64,000 nt of DNA. It comes from Arthrobacter sp. PM3. Lineage in GTDB: Bacteria > Actinomycetota > Actinomycetes > Actinomycetales > Micrococcaceae. Positions 54,130 through 62,917 of this stretch are shown piece after piece (within the stretch, counting starts at the first letter, position 1; each line of letters starts with the position of its first letter). Under the pieces are notes generated by a model, which was not told the DNA's origin, searched no databases, and saw only the letters and a list, made by a program, of their open reading frames with translations. Location of the stretch: the NCBI RefSeq assembly GCF_003352915.1, contig NZ_CP022314.1, forward strand, positions 1,983,012 through 2,047,011, written 5' to 3'. Position numbers and translations under genes: made by a program.

Positions 54130-54915
54130 TTACTGGGCGTTGTCCGCGAACCGCAGGTGCAGGACGGTGGCGGCGGTGCCGGCCAGGAACGTGCCCGCGA
54201 GCACCAGGTAGCTGCCCGCCGGCAGCGTGCCGACCGGGTCGGCGACCATGCCGATCAGCAGCGGGACGATCGAGTACGGGAACCACTCCGCCCAGCCGGT
54301 CTTCCCGAACAGATTGCCGAGGGCCAGCATCACCAGCGCGAAGGCGATGGGCGCCACTTCGCCGCGGCTCCACACGGCGATCCATGCGACCACCGGGGCG
54401 AGCAGGAGCGGGATCCCGGCAGCAAGCAGCACGCGTGCGACGCCGGCCGCGGCCAGCCCGGGGCTGAACCCGGGCAGCTGCAGCGCCGCTCCGATCACCA
54501 ATGCCTCGGCCAGTACCAGTGCCACGAGGGCCATCCACCACGCGGCCGCAACGAGCAGCTTGGCGACGGCGAACCAGTGACGGCCCACCGGCAGCGCGAG
54601 CATGTTCTTGGCGGTGGCGTGGCTGTACTCCCGGCCGAAGAGGTAGGCGACGATGAACGCCAGCAGCAGCATTCCGCCGACGCCAAAAATCAGCGCGAGC
54701 ATGTAGAAGTATGCGGGCCACGTCGCCTCGATTCCGGCGAGGTTCGCCTTGGCGCCCAGGAGCCCCAGTTCGGCCGCCCGCCCGGGTTCGCGCACGATCC
54801 ACATGAACAGGGCGATGCCGGCCGGCATCAGCGCGAACACCGCCACGGTGGCCCACGTCGCCTTAGAGCGGCGGAGCTTCATGAATTCGGTGGCGAGCAC
54901 CTGGCCGAACATCAC
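54130..54915 (-). CDS. ABC-2 type transporter permease
   Basis: 261 residues with six membrane segments; the first starts VAVFALMPAGIALFMWIV. The N-terminus LATEFMKLRRSKATW is typical of ABC-2 exporters. The ATG overlaps the stop of the ATPase gene by four bases. The product is likely a drug or peptide exporter; the substrate is unknown. Confidence 0.88.
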   Translation of the reverse strand: MMFGQVLATEFMKLRRSKATWATVAVFALMPAGIALFMWIVREPGRAAELGLLGAKANLAGIEATWPAYFYMLALIFGVGGMLLLAFIVAYLFGREYSHATAKNMLALPVGRHWFAVAKLLVAAAWWMALVALVLAEALVIGAALQLPGFSPGLAAAGVARVLLAAGIPLLLAPVVAWIAVWSRGEVAPIAFALVMLALGNLFGKTGWAEWFPYSIVPLLIGMVADPVGTLPAGSYLVLAGTFLAGTAATVLHLRFADNAQ

Positions 54916-55718
54916 GCGCCCCCGCTCATGGGGGCATCCCGAGTGGGGGCGTCGCCCGTGCGCGCCAGGAAGTAGCGCTCCAGGTCCAGTGTGAGCAGTG
55001 CCTGTTCGCGTTCCTCGGGGGTATAGGCGCCGGCGGCGAAAGCGCGTGCCTTCGCCGCGAGTTCGTCGCGCGATGACTCCTCGATCAGGCGGCCCTCGTG
55101 GACGATGCCGATCCGGTCGGCCAGGTGGGCGACCTCGGCCAGGATGTGGCTGGACATGAAAACGGTGATGCCGCGCTCGTCGGCCAGCGAGCGGAGCAGC
55201 ATACGGATCTCGACGATCCCGGCAGGATCGAGCCCGTTGGCCGGTTCGTCGAGTACCAGCAGGTCGGGGGAGTGTAACAGCGCACGGGCCAGCGCGAGAC
55301 GCTGTTTATTGCCGAGCGAGAGCTGACCGGCGCGCCGGTCGGCATACGCGGCCAGGCGCAGCAGCTCGATCGCATCGCCGACGGACCTCCCCGGCGAGCC
55401 GGTCAGGCGGCGCTGGAGGTCGAGGTTCTCGCGGACCGTGAGGTTGGGGTAGGCCGTCGCGGTCTCGACCAGGAAACCGATCCGCGCGAACACGCTGGTC
55501 ACCCCTGGCTTGATGCGCCGGCCGAGGACGGTGACGTCCCCGCTGCTTGGACGGATGAGGCCAAGCAGCATCCGGATGGTGGTGGTCTTGCCTGCCCCGT
55601 TGCGCCCGAGGAACCCGTAGATCTCGCCCCGGCGGACGTCGAGGTCGAGAGAGTCGACGGCGGTGACGCCGCGGTAGCGCTTGACGAGGGCGCGGGTGGA
55701 CACCGCGGTGTCAGGCAT
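54912..55718 (-). CDS. ABC transporter ATP-binding protein
   Basis: 268 residues. Walker A is GRNGAGKTTT, the signature is LSLGNKQRLALARALLHSP, Walker B LLVLDEPANGLDP and the switch His in MSSHIL. The ATPase pairs with the permease downstream as an ABC-2 exporter of the bacitracin/antibiotic-resistance (BcrA) kind. Confidence 0.93.
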   Translation of the reverse strand: MPDTAVSTRALVKRYRGVTAVDSLDLDVRRGEIYGFLGRNGAGKTTTIRMLLGLIRPSSGDVTVLGRRIKPGVTSVFARIGFLVETATAYPNLTVRENLDLQRRLTGSPGRSVGDAIELLRLAAYADRRAGQLSLGNKQRLALARALLHSPDLLVLDEPANGLDPAGIVEIRMLLRSLADERGITVFMSSHILAEVAHLADRIGIVHEGRLIEESSRDELAAKARAFAAGAYTPEEREQALLTLDLERYFLARTGDAPTRDAPMSGGA

Positions 55719-55945
55719 GGGTCACCTTCATGGCCCCATCCTGCCACCCCGCCCGGGTGGTTCACAGTGCACGGGCGGAGCCGCGGGGCATCCGTAACCG
55801 ATCCGGTCCCGGGCCCCGAGAGTGCGAGAATGGAGGCCGGTCCGGCGGGAGTCCCGCCAGGGCCGTTCAGTGCTAATACAGCCGGCCGTACCGGGACGAC
55901 GCAGGACTCCGGAGTGCCGAGCGAACCACTACGAATGGACTTCCC

Positions 55946-56641
55946 ATGACTTCCGCCAAAACTTTCCCGGCAGCGGCCCCGCCGAAGTTCGCCTCGATCG
56001 GCTCCCCGTACTTCGGCATCATGCTCGCCGTCATGTCCGTGGTCCTGATCCTGTCCAACATCGGGGCGTCCAAGGGCGTGGCGATCGGCCCCATCATCAC
56101 GGACGGCGGCTTCTTCCTCTTCCCGCTCGCCTACATCCTGGGTGATGTCATCAGCGAGGTCTACGGCTTCAAGGTGGCCCGCAAGGCGATCGTCACCGCG
56201 TTTGGGCTGTCCGTGTTCGCGTCCCTCTGCTACTGGGTCATCATTGCGCTCCCGGGGTTCGACGACGAGTACGGCGCCTCCAAGCAGGCCGCCCTCGAAG
56301 GGGCGCTGGGTCCTGTCCCGCAGATCGTGATGGCCTCGCTGCTGGCGTTCCTCGCCGGGCAGACCATCAACTCCTGGATCCTCGTGAAGATGAAGGCCCG
56401 GACCGGGGAACGGTCACTGTGGGCGCGCATCATGGGGTCCTCCGTGGTCGGTGAGTTTGTGGACACGCTGATCTTCTGCAGCATCGCCGCGTCCGTGATC
56501 GGCATTACCGATCTCGGGATGTTCGTGAACTACGTCCTGGTCGGGTTCCTCTACAAGACCCTCGTGGAATTCGCCTTCGTCCCGCTGACCTCGCTCGTGA
56601 TCGGCTGGGTCAAGAAACGCGAACCGAGCTACGGGGCGTAG
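55946..56641 (+). CDS. Queuosine precursor transporter (YhhQ / VUT family)
   Basis: 231 residues with about six membrane segments. It has LILSNIGASKGVAIGPIITDGGFFLFPLAYILGDVISEVYGF and GSSVVGEFVDTLIFCSIA, the signature of the YhhQ/VUT family that imports queuosine precursors such as preQ0 or preQ1. No queuosine genes or clear preQ1 riboswitch are in the 228 bases upstream. Confidence 0.92.
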   Translation: MTSAKTFPAAAPPKFASIGSPYFGIMLAVMSVVLILSNIGASKGVAIGPIITDGGFFLFPLAYILGDVISEVYGFKVARKAIVTAFGLSVFASLCYWVIIALPGFDDEYGASKQAALEGALGPVPQIVMASLLAFLAGQTINSWILVKMKARTGERSLWARIMGSSVVGEFVDTLIFCSIAASVIGITDLGMFVNYVLVGFLYKTLVEFAFVPLTSLVIGWVKKREPSYGA

Positions 56642-56651
56642 GGCCTGCACC

Positions 56652-56713
56652 GACGTCGCCGGAACCCTTCGACGTCGCCGGAAGCTCCCACCGACGTCGA
56701 AGGGTTCCGGCGA
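56652..56713. repeat. Intergenic repeat family C, copy 3 (longest inverted repeat)
   Basis: A 22-bp perfect inverted repeat (56656-56677 with 56692-56713), starting TCGCCGGAACCCTTCG, surrounds a 14-base loop. Inside is GACGTCGCCGGAAGCTCCC, like copy 5. It lies just past the transporter stop, so it may also work as a terminator. Confidence 0.9.
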
Positions 56714-56762
56714 ACTGGCTACACTGGCGCCTACCCGCGGCCGGGGGCGGCCCGGGCGGCGG

Positions 56763-57704
56763 CTAGGGTCCCGGAGCCCCAGCCAAGGCCCGGAGGATCC
56801 GGCTCTTGAACTCCTGCTCGCGGAAAAGGTCCTTCCACTCAACCCGGACGAACCGCCATCCGTCTTCATTCAGGGCTTTCTCGCGGCGCCGTTCTTCGTA
56901 GAGGACCTCGGCCGTGGGTTTGTAGTCGAAGTACTTGGTCTTCCCGTCGAACTCTAGGGCGACTCTTTCCTCCTTCCACGCCAGGTCCATCCGGTGCCTG
57001 CCGATGCGCGTCACGACCTCCACCTGTGGTTCGGGCCGTTTGATCTTCAGACGCAGGACCAGATCCCGGGCCAGCGTTTCCCCGGGGGACTCCGAGCGGG
57101 AATCCGCGGCGGCGAGGACCCTGCGGAACGTTCGGATCCCGCGGCGGCCTTCCATGGCATCGGCCATGGCCTGCAGGACGTCCGGGTCCGCGCCCAGCCG
57201 CAGCCCATGGTCCGTGAGGATCAGTGCCTGCCGGTAATTCAGCAGGGTGGCGCAGTCCGCGACCGTCCGCTCCAGCGTGGTCGTCCGGAGCCCACCTACC
57301 GACGTAACTTCGTCGTCGGTGAAGGGGCGCGTGTGGCACCGGACGTCCCTGCCGTGGCGCTCGCTGGACGGGCGCCCTTTTTGCAGGAGATGAACGGTGT
57401 TGTCCACGTCCCAGAGGTAGAGCCGGCGCAGGCGCGCTGCGGACGTGTGGCTGTAGAGGAAGCTGCCCGTCGACGTCGTCCGCGTTCCATGGGCATGCGC
57501 GAAGATCAGTTGCCGGCCCCGGGCAGGGGCTGACTGGGCGTTCCAAAGGCTGGCGCGGATGTAGCAGCCGTACCGCAGCCGGACGAGGGCGCCCGAATCC
57601 AGGAGGGAGCGGATGGCCCGGGGTCCATAGCCGAGGTCCAGCAACTGCTCGGTGCGCCAGAGGTTGCCCGTTGCGGGCAGAGAGGGTGAGTGGTTTTGGG
57701 GCAT
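56763..57704 (-). CDS. AbiEi-like antitoxin domain with a DUF559/PD-(D/E)XK-like C-terminus
   Basis: 313 residues from an ATG at 57704; a start at 57731 is possible. The N-terminal winged-helix part NLWRTEQLLDLGYGPRAIRSLLDSGALVRLRYGCYIRASL is of AbiEi type (type IV antitoxin). The C-terminus RMDLAWKEERVALEFDGKTKYFD, with RREKALNEDGWRFVRVEWKDL, resembles DUF559/Vsr-type nucleases with the D...ExK pattern. No AbiEii toxin gene is present, so it is a solo gene and the function may be nucleic-acid related. Confidence 0.82.
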   Translation of the reverse strand: MPQNHSPSLPATGNLWRTEQLLDLGYGPRAIRSLLDSGALVRLRYGCYIRASLWNAQSAPARGRQLIFAHAHGTRTTSTGSFLYSHTSAARLRRLYLWDVDNTVHLLQKGRPSSERHGRDVRCHTRPFTDDEVTSVGGLRTTTLERTVADCATLLNYRQALILTDHGLRLGADPDVLQAMADAMEGRRGIRTFRRVLAAADSRSESPGETLARDLVLRLKIKRPEPQVEVVTRIGRHRMDLAWKEERVALEFDGKTKYFDYKPTAEVLYEERRREKALNEDGWRFVRVEWKDLFREQEFKSRILRALAGAPGP

Positions 57705-57791
57705 GCAGCCAGCTTCACGGGTTCTGGCCATCTCCGAAAGGCTGCGTCGTCGTTATGTGGATTACGGGGCGACGTCGGCTGCTGCCCGCGA

Positions 57792-57853
57792 GTTCGCCGG
57801 ATCGCGTCGGGGCCGCCGGAAACTTCCGGCGACTGCGGGCGTTTCCGGCGAAC
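57792..57853. repeat. Intergenic repeat family C, copy 4
   Basis: GTTCGCCGGA (57792-57801) and TCCGGCGAAC (57844-57853) are inverted. The centre has GCCGGAAACTTCCGGC, itself a palindrome, as in copy 1. It lies between the AbiEi-like gene start and the end of the LacI gene. Confidence 0.82.
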
Positions 57854-57885
57854 CCGGCGACGGCGGGCCGGACGGACCGACGCTG

Positions 57886-58899
57886 TCAGCCCCGGGCGCG
57901 CGCCGTGGTGCCGCGGACGATCAGGGCCGGCTCGATCAGCTTGCGCTCGGGCCCGAGGGTGGGGTCCTGGATCCGTGCCAGCAGGGTGTTGGCGACGTCG
58001 GCTCCGACGAGGTCGCTGCGGTTGTCCACGGACGTGATGTCCAGGTAGCGGGACTTCGCCAGCTGGGAGTTGTCGTAGCCGATCACGGACAGGTCCTCCG
58101 GGACCGAGAGGCCGCGTGCCTTGGCTGCCGCGAGGGCGCCCAGGGCCATGGTGTCGTTGGCCGCGAACAGGGCCGTCGTGTCCGGGTGGTGGTCGAGCAG
58201 CCAGCACGCGGCTTCGTACCCGTCCTCCTCCGACGTACCGTGGGATTCACCGGCGATCACAACGTCGACGCCGGCCTCGATCATGCCGCTGCGGAAGCCT
58301 TCCCGCCGGTGGGCGGCAGCGCCGCCGGACCCCGAGAGGTGCCCGATCCGCGAGTGGCCCAGCCCCAGCAGGTGTTCGGCCGCCATCCGGCCGCCGCCGT
58401 CGTCGTCGTTCGTGATGAGGCCGGCGCCGACGGGAACGCCGTTCCGCCACCCGGCGACGACGGCGGGAACCCAGGTCCCGGCCATCATGGACTCGCTCGG
58501 CTCGGCGGCAATGACGAGACCCTCCACATGCATGGCCAGCAGGCCGTCGGTGGCTTCCGTGATGCGGTTCTCGCCGGGCCGGGAATCGGCGAGGGTGACC
58601 TGGTAACCATGCGGGGACAGGGTCGATTCCATACCGCGCAGCAGGTCCACGAACCAGAGGTTCCGGAAGTCGTCGATGACCAGGCCGATGCTCTTCGTCT
58701 GGCTGCTGGCAAGCGTGGTCGCCGCCCGGCTCGGGCGGTATCCCAGCTCCGACATCGCCGCCCGGACCGCCGCCCGGCGCTTCTCGCTGACCTTTGCCGG
58801 ATTTTGCAGCACGAGTGAGACCAGGGACGGCGAGACACCTGCGCTTTTGGCGACGTCGTAGATCGTCGGACGGCGGGTTCGCGGGGTGTTGAGCGTCAT
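57886..58899 (-). CDS. LacI-family transcriptional regulator
   Basis: 337 residues from an ATG at 58899. The HTH is TIYDVAKSAGVSPSLVSLVLQNPAKVSEKRRAAV, with the hinge helix GYRPSRAATTLA. The periplasmic-binding-like core has IGLVIDDFRNLWFVDLLRGME and VIGYDNSQLAKSRYLDITSVDN. It diverges from a Gfo/Idh-TIM-barrel pair and a LacI-type operator lies between them, so it likely controls that sugar module. Confidence 0.92.
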   Translation of the reverse strand: MTLNTPRTRRPTIYDVAKSAGVSPSLVSLVLQNPAKVSEKRRAAVRAAMSELGYRPSRAATTLASSQTKSIGLVIDDFRNLWFVDLLRGMESTLSPHGYQVTLADSRPGENRITEATDGLLAMHVEGLVIAAEPSESMMAGTWVPAVVAGWRNGVPVGAGLITNDDDGGGRMAAEHLLGLGHSRIGHLSGSGGAAAHRREGFRSGMIEAGVDVVIAGESHGTSEEDGYEAACWLLDHHPDTTALFAANDTMALGALAAAKARGLSVPEDLSVIGYDNSQLAKSRYLDITSVDNRSDLVGADVANTLLARIQDPTLGPERKLIEPALIVRGTTARARG

Positions 58900-58990
58900 C
58901 TGCAGGGCCTTTCGGGTCTCATTCGAGGATAACCGCCCGACCATTGACAGGACATATGCACATAGCTACTCTTCTTATCAGCGCACATTT

Positions 58991-59004
58991 TTGTAGCGCT
59001 CCAA
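58991..59004. promoter_or_regulatory. LacI-type operator
   Basis: TTGTAGCGCTCCAA, a near-perfect palindrome with GCGC at the centre as in LacI-family sites. It lies 92 bases upstream of the LacI gene start and 51 upstream of the Gfo/Idh start. Confidence 0.7.
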
Positions 59005-59054
59005 TTTCCCAGCGTCGGGCCGACGGCCCTGGCTGATTTTCGAAGGAGAAATCG

Positions 59055-60233
59055 ATGGCTGACAGTTTAGGAGTCGCCGTAATCGGCGCCGGGATGGCAG
59101 GGAAGGCCCACGCGGCCGCGTACCGCACCGCGTCCGCGCTTTACAACCCGGTGCTTCCGCCCGTCCGGCTCGTGTCGATCGGCGACGTCAACGCCGAATT
59201 CGGCTCGCTCGCCGCGCGGCGGTTCGGCTACGAACGCAATGACACGTCCTGGCAGGCGATCGCCGAGGCCGACGACATCGACGTCGTCAGCGTCGTGATC
59301 GCCAACTCCCTCCACCGCGAAGTCGTCGAAGGCCTGCTGGCCGCCGGCAAGCACGTGCTGTGCGAGAAGCCCCTGAGTGACTCGATCGAGGACGCCCGCG
59401 CCATGGCCGAGGCGGCCCGGAACGCCTCCTCGATCGCCCGCATCGGCTTCACCTTCCGCCGCACCCCCGGCATCGCCTACATCCGCGACCTCATCCGCAC
59501 CGGCGTCCTGGGCAACGTCCTGCACTTCAGCGGCCGCTACTGGACCGACTACGGCTTCAGCCCCTCGGCCCCGATGAGCTGGCGCTACAAGGGCGGCCCG
59601 GGCTCCGGCGCGCTGGCCGACGTCGGAAGCCACCTCACGTACGTCTCCGAGTTCCTCTGCGGTGACATCAAGTCCATCAGCGGCGGACACCTCAGCACCG
59701 TGATCGACAAGCGTCCCCTGCCGCTCGCCGCGGTCATGGGCCACGACCACGTCGCGGTCAGCGACACCTTCGAACCGGTCGCGAATGACGACTACGCGGC
59801 CTTCTCGGCCGAGTTCGAAAACGGCGCCGGCAGCTTTGAAGTCTCCCGCGTTGCGGCCGGGCACGCCAACAGCCTCCAGTTCGAGGTGTTCTGCGAGAAG
59901 GGTGCCGCCAAGTTCGACCAGCGCCGCCCGTCCGAGATCCAGCTGTTCCTCAACGAGGGCTCCGGCAACGAGAACGGCTACCGCCAGGTCATTCTGGGCC
60001 CGGGCCACCCCTACATCGCCGGCGGCCTGGCCATGGACGCCCCCGAGGTCGGCTTCGGCCAGAACGACGCGTTCGCTTACCAGGCGCGGGCGTTCCTGGA
60101 AGAGGTTGCCGGCCTCGGCGAAGCGGAATCGCTGCCCCGGTGCGCCACGTTCGATGAAGGCGTCCGCAACATGGAACTGCTCGGCGCCGTCACCGAATCC
60201 GCGCTCAACAACGGAAAGAAGATCACGCTATGA
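59055..60233 (+). CDS. Gfo/Idh/MocA-family oxidoreductase (LacI-controlled)
   Basis: 392 residues with AAGGAGAAATCG before the ATG. The Rossmann motif is GVAVIGAGMAGKAHAAAY, the catalytic motif HVLCEKPLSDSIEDARAM, and the C-terminal half has WRYKGGPGSGALADVGSHLTYVSEFLCGD. It is translationally coupled (ATGA) to the TIM-barrel gene. It probably oxidises a sugar or cyclitol. Confidence 0.93.
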   Translation: MADSLGVAVIGAGMAGKAHAAAYRTASALYNPVLPPVRLVSIGDVNAEFGSLAARRFGYERNDTSWQAIAEADDIDVVSVVIANSLHREVVEGLLAAGKHVLCEKPLSDSIEDARAMAEAARNASSIARIGFTFRRTPGIAYIRDLIRTGVLGNVLHFSGRYWTDYGFSPSAPMSWRYKGGPGSGALADVGSHLTYVSEFLCGDIKSISGGHLSTVIDKRPLPLAAVMGHDHVAVSDTFEPVANDDYAAFSAEFENGAGSFEVSRVAAGHANSLQFEVFCEKGAAKFDQRRPSEIQLFLNEGSGNENGYRQVILGPGHPYIAGGLAMDAPEVGFGQNDAFAYQARAFLEEVAGLGEAESLPRCATFDEGVRNMELLGAVTESALNNGKKITL

Positions 60234-61249
60234 AACTCGGCGTCTACAACGCAATCCTGCACGACCGCCCGCTTCCGGAGGCCCTGAAGGTCATCGCCGA
60301 CCTCGGGCTGACGGGAATCGAGATTAACACCGGCGGATTCCTGCCGGCCGTGCACGTCCCCACCATGGACCAGATCCTGGAAAGCGACGCCGCCCGCGAT
60401 GACTACCTGGCGATGTTCGAAGGCACCGGCGTCTCGATCGCCGGCCTGAACTGCAACGGCAACCCGCTGCACCCCAAGCGCGAGATCGGCGAGAAGCACG
60501 CCGAGGACATCCGCCGCTCCATCCGGCTGGCGCACCGGCTCGGCCAGGACCGGGTGGTCACCATGTCCGGCCTGCCCGGCGGCGAACCCGGAGCCACCAC
60601 GGTCAACTGGGTGGTCAACGCCTGGAACTCGGCCGCCCTGGATGTCCTGGACTACCAGTGGGGCATCGCCGCCGAGTTCTGGAAGGAAACCGACCGCCTT
60701 GCCGCCGACCACGGCGTCAAGGTTGCCCTGGAACTGCACCCGCAGAACATCGTGTTCAACACCGCCGACGTCTACAAGCTGATCGAGCTCACCGGCGCCA
60801 CCCATGTCGGCGTCGAACTGGACGCCTCGCACCTGTTCTGGCAGCAGATGGACCCGGTCGCCGTGGTCCGCGCACTCGGTCCGCTGGTCTTCCAGGCCGC
60901 CGCGAAGGACGTCCGCGTCAACACGGAGAACGCCGCGCTCTACGGTGTGCTGGACAACAGTTTCCGCCGGCTCTCCCCGGAGGAAAACCGCACCAACCTT
61001 GGCGGCGACGAGTGGGCCAACGAATGGCCCAAGAAGTCGGCCTGGGACTTCGTGGCCCTCGGCAAGGGGCATGACACGGCCTTTTGGACCGAGTTCCTCC
61101 GCGCGCTCTACGAAGTGGACCCCAACATGCTGGTCAACATCGAGCACGAGGACGTCTCCCTGGGCCGGATCGAAGGCCTCCAGGTGGCGGCCAAGGTCCT
61201 GCGGGACGCCGACGCGGCCCTCACGGCGTCGCTGCACACCACGGCCTGA
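60230..61249 (+). CDS. TIM-barrel sugar phosphate isomerase/epimerase family protein
   Basis: 339 residues. It has GLTGIEINTGGFLPAVHV, GLNCNGNPLHPKRE, VALELHPQNIVFN, VGVELDASHLFWQQMDPV and VFQAAAKDVRVN, metal-binding positions of the AP_endonuc_2 barrel. It overlaps the Gfo/Idh stop by four bases. Together they form the same enzyme pair as in the 23-36 kb cluster. Confidence 0.93.
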   Translation: MKLGVYNAILHDRPLPEALKVIADLGLTGIEINTGGFLPAVHVPTMDQILESDAARDDYLAMFEGTGVSIAGLNCNGNPLHPKREIGEKHAEDIRRSIRLAHRLGQDRVVTMSGLPGGEPGATTVNWVVNAWNSAALDVLDYQWGIAAEFWKETDRLAADHGVKVALELHPQNIVFNTADVYKLIELTGATHVGVELDASHLFWQQMDPVAVVRALGPLVFQAAAKDVRVNTENAALYGVLDNSFRRLSPEENRTNLGGDEWANEWPKKSAWDFVALGKGHDTAFWTEFLRALYEVDPNMLVNIEHEDVSLGRIEGLQVAAKVLRDADAALTASLHTTA

Positions 61250-61262
61250 CGGGCGGCAAACC

Positions 61263-61304
61263 CCGAGGTCGCCGGAACGCTTCGGGGTCGCCGGAAGCTC
61301 CCTG
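61263..61304. repeat. Family C copy 5, left half (split by the insertion sequence)
   Basis: CCGAGGTCGCCGGAA at 61263-61277 matches, inverted, TTCCGGCGACCTCGG at 62851-62865 on the far side of the IS. GGGGTCGCCGGAAGCTCCC follows, as in copy 3. Confidence 0.85.
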
Positions 61305-61374
61305 TGTGTCAGGCTGTTGTGTGACAGGTTTGCTGTCGCCTTGGCCGGGCATGCGGGGCGGGGAAAGGTCCGTC

Positions 61375-61821
61375 ATGGATGTTGTTATCCCTGTCCGTGT
61401 CTCGAATCGGAGCCACTTCACTCTCGCGCAGAAGCACGCGATTCTGGATGAGTACGACAAATGCCTCGAGCGTGGTTCCCGGGCCGCGTTCAGCAGGGCG
61501 GCAGGCATCACCGAAGGCACTATCCGGCTCTGGGTCCGGCAGCGCGAGGCCGGGGAGCTGAGATCCAGATCCGCGTCAGGAAGCGAGGACCAGCGATTGA
61601 ACGCAGGCGATAAACAACGGCTTAAACAGGTCTTGAAGGAGAACGAGATCCTCAAGGCCAAGCTGGCCCGGTCCGAGGCTGCGGTGGACATTCTGGGAAA
61701 AGCTTCCGCGCTCTTGGACGCGATGGCCAAGAGCGCGGCGGCAGCGGACCCGACACCGGAGGAACCGGGGCCGGGCCGGCCGGAATGGTTGATGCCAAAG
61801 TCTGGAAAGACATCGCCCTGA
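61375..61821 (+). CDS. IS3-family transposase, OrfA
   Basis: 148 residues from an ATG with GGGAAAGG upstream. The helix-turn-helix part is QKHAILDEYDKCLERGSRAAFSRAAGITEGTIRLWVRQRE. A coiled-coil-like Leu/Lys region (RLKQVLKENEILKAKLARSEAAVDIL) follows. It overlaps OrfB by 37 bases in a -1 register relative to it, as IS3 elements need for a fused transposase; I see no textbook slippery heptamer. Confidence 0.88.
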   Translation: MDVVIPVRVSNRSHFTLAQKHAILDEYDKCLERGSRAAFSRAAGITEGTIRLWVRQREAGELRSRSASGSEDQRLNAGDKQRLKQVLKENEILKAKLARSEAAVDILGKASALLDAMAKSAAAADPTPEEPGPGRPEWLMPKSGKTSP

Positions 61822-62819
61822 CCTTCGCCGGGAAACTGATCACGGCCGGCTGGTCAGCGGTGAAGGCCTGCGCCCTGCTGGGCCTTCACCGCACCACCTG
61901 GTACCGGCACCTGAATCCTCCGGCCCGGGCCGGGATCACCGTGCCGCACACCGACCGGGCCTACCCCAACCGGATCAGCGACGCCGAAGCCGAGGAGTTC
62001 ATGGGCCTGCTCAATTCCGAGGACTACGGGAACCTCTCGGTCACCCAGGCCTATTACCGGATGCTGGACGCGGGGCACTGCTCGTTCTCGATCGCGGCGG
62101 CCCACCGGATCGTCGCCGCACACGGACAGAACGGAGACCGCCGCGACCAGCGCAGGGCCACCGGCCCGGCCAGGCCCAAACCCGTCCTGGCCGCCACGGC
62201 CCCGAACCAGCTCTGGAGCTGGGACATCACGATGCTCCACGGCCCCGGCAAACACACCTACAGGCTCTACGCCATCATGGACGTCTTCTCCCGCAAGGTC
62301 GTCGGGCACCGGGTCGAACACACCGAAACGGCCGCCCTCGCCGCGGCCCTGATCAGGGACGCGGTCGCCGGGAACCGGCACCGCCCCGCCGTGCTGCACG
62401 CCGACAACGGCGCCCCGATGCGGGCCGGCACCACCCTGGACCTCGCCCGCACCCTGGGCATCGAACTCTCCTACTCCCGCCCCCGGGTTTCCGATGACAA
62501 CCCCTACTCGGAATCCCTGTTCAAGACCGTCAAATACGACCTCGACTTCCCCCAACGGTTCCAGGACCTGGCACACGCCCGGGACCACATGGCGGCGTTC
62601 TTCGCGGACTACAACGCACACCACCGCCACAGCGGCCTGAACTACCACACCCCCGACACCGTCCACCACGGAACCGTCGAGCAGGCACGCCGCCAACGGC
62701 AAGCAACCCTCGACGCCTGCTACACACGAAACCCGCACAGGTACCGCCGCAAACCCACCGCCCCCGGCGCCCCCGGCATCAACCACAAAAAACCCACCCA
62801 GCTGTCACAAACAGCTTGA
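61785..62819 (+). CDS. IS3-family transposase, OrfB (DDE integrase)
   Basis: 344 residues. The DDE catalytic domain shows LWSWDITML (first D), LHADNGAPMR (second D) and SDDNPYSESLFKTVKYDLDFP (E). The HTH-like HTYRLYAIMDVFSRKVVGHRVEH is in the same fold. The frame is intact, so the element could be active. Confidence 0.92.
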   Translation: MVDAKVWKDIALTFAGKLITAGWSAVKACALLGLHRTTWYRHLNPPARAGITVPHTDRAYPNRISDAEAEEFMGLLNSEDYGNLSVTQAYYRMLDAGHCSFSIAAAHRIVAAHGQNGDRRDQRRATGPARPKPVLAATAPNQLWSWDITMLHGPGKHTYRLYAIMDVFSRKVVGHRVEHTETAALAAALIRDAVAGNRHRPAVLHADNGAPMRAGTTLDLARTLGIELSYSRPRVSDDNPYSESLFKTVKYDLDFPQRFQDLAHARDHMAAFFADYNAHHRHSGLNYHTPDTVHHGTVEQARRQRQATLDACYTRNPHRYRRKPTAPGAPGINHKKPTQLSQTA

Positions 62820-62828
62820 TAAATACCG

Positions 62829-62874
62829 ACTTTCCGGCGATCGGGCACGCTTCCGGCGACCTCGGCGGCGGGGC
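62829..62874. repeat. Family C copy 5, right half
   Basis: TTCCGGCGAT and TTCCGGCGACCTCGG (62851-62865) pair with the left half at 61263-61277 across the IS. This marks the IS target as the palindrome's centre. Confidence 0.85.
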
Positions 62875-62917
62875 ACGCCGGTCACCGCGAACACCCATAG
62901 AGGGAGGACGATTGCAC

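Larger units (their letters stand above)
61307..62821. mobile_element. IS3-type insertion sequence, intact
   Basis: About 1.5 kb with two overlapping transposase frames. The ends are inverted: TGTCAGGCTGTT...TGTGACAG at 61307-61327 and CTGTCACAAACAGCTTGATA at 62802-62821 (about 17 of 20 positions match). No clear target duplication is visible. It interrupts a family C palindrome and separates a sugar operon from a further Gfo/Idh gene. Confidence 0.85.

Noticed and set aside
55767..55945. preQ1 riboswitch upstream of the queuosine precursor transporter
   Set aside because: I could not find the compact pseudoknot pattern of known preQ1 classes in this leader.
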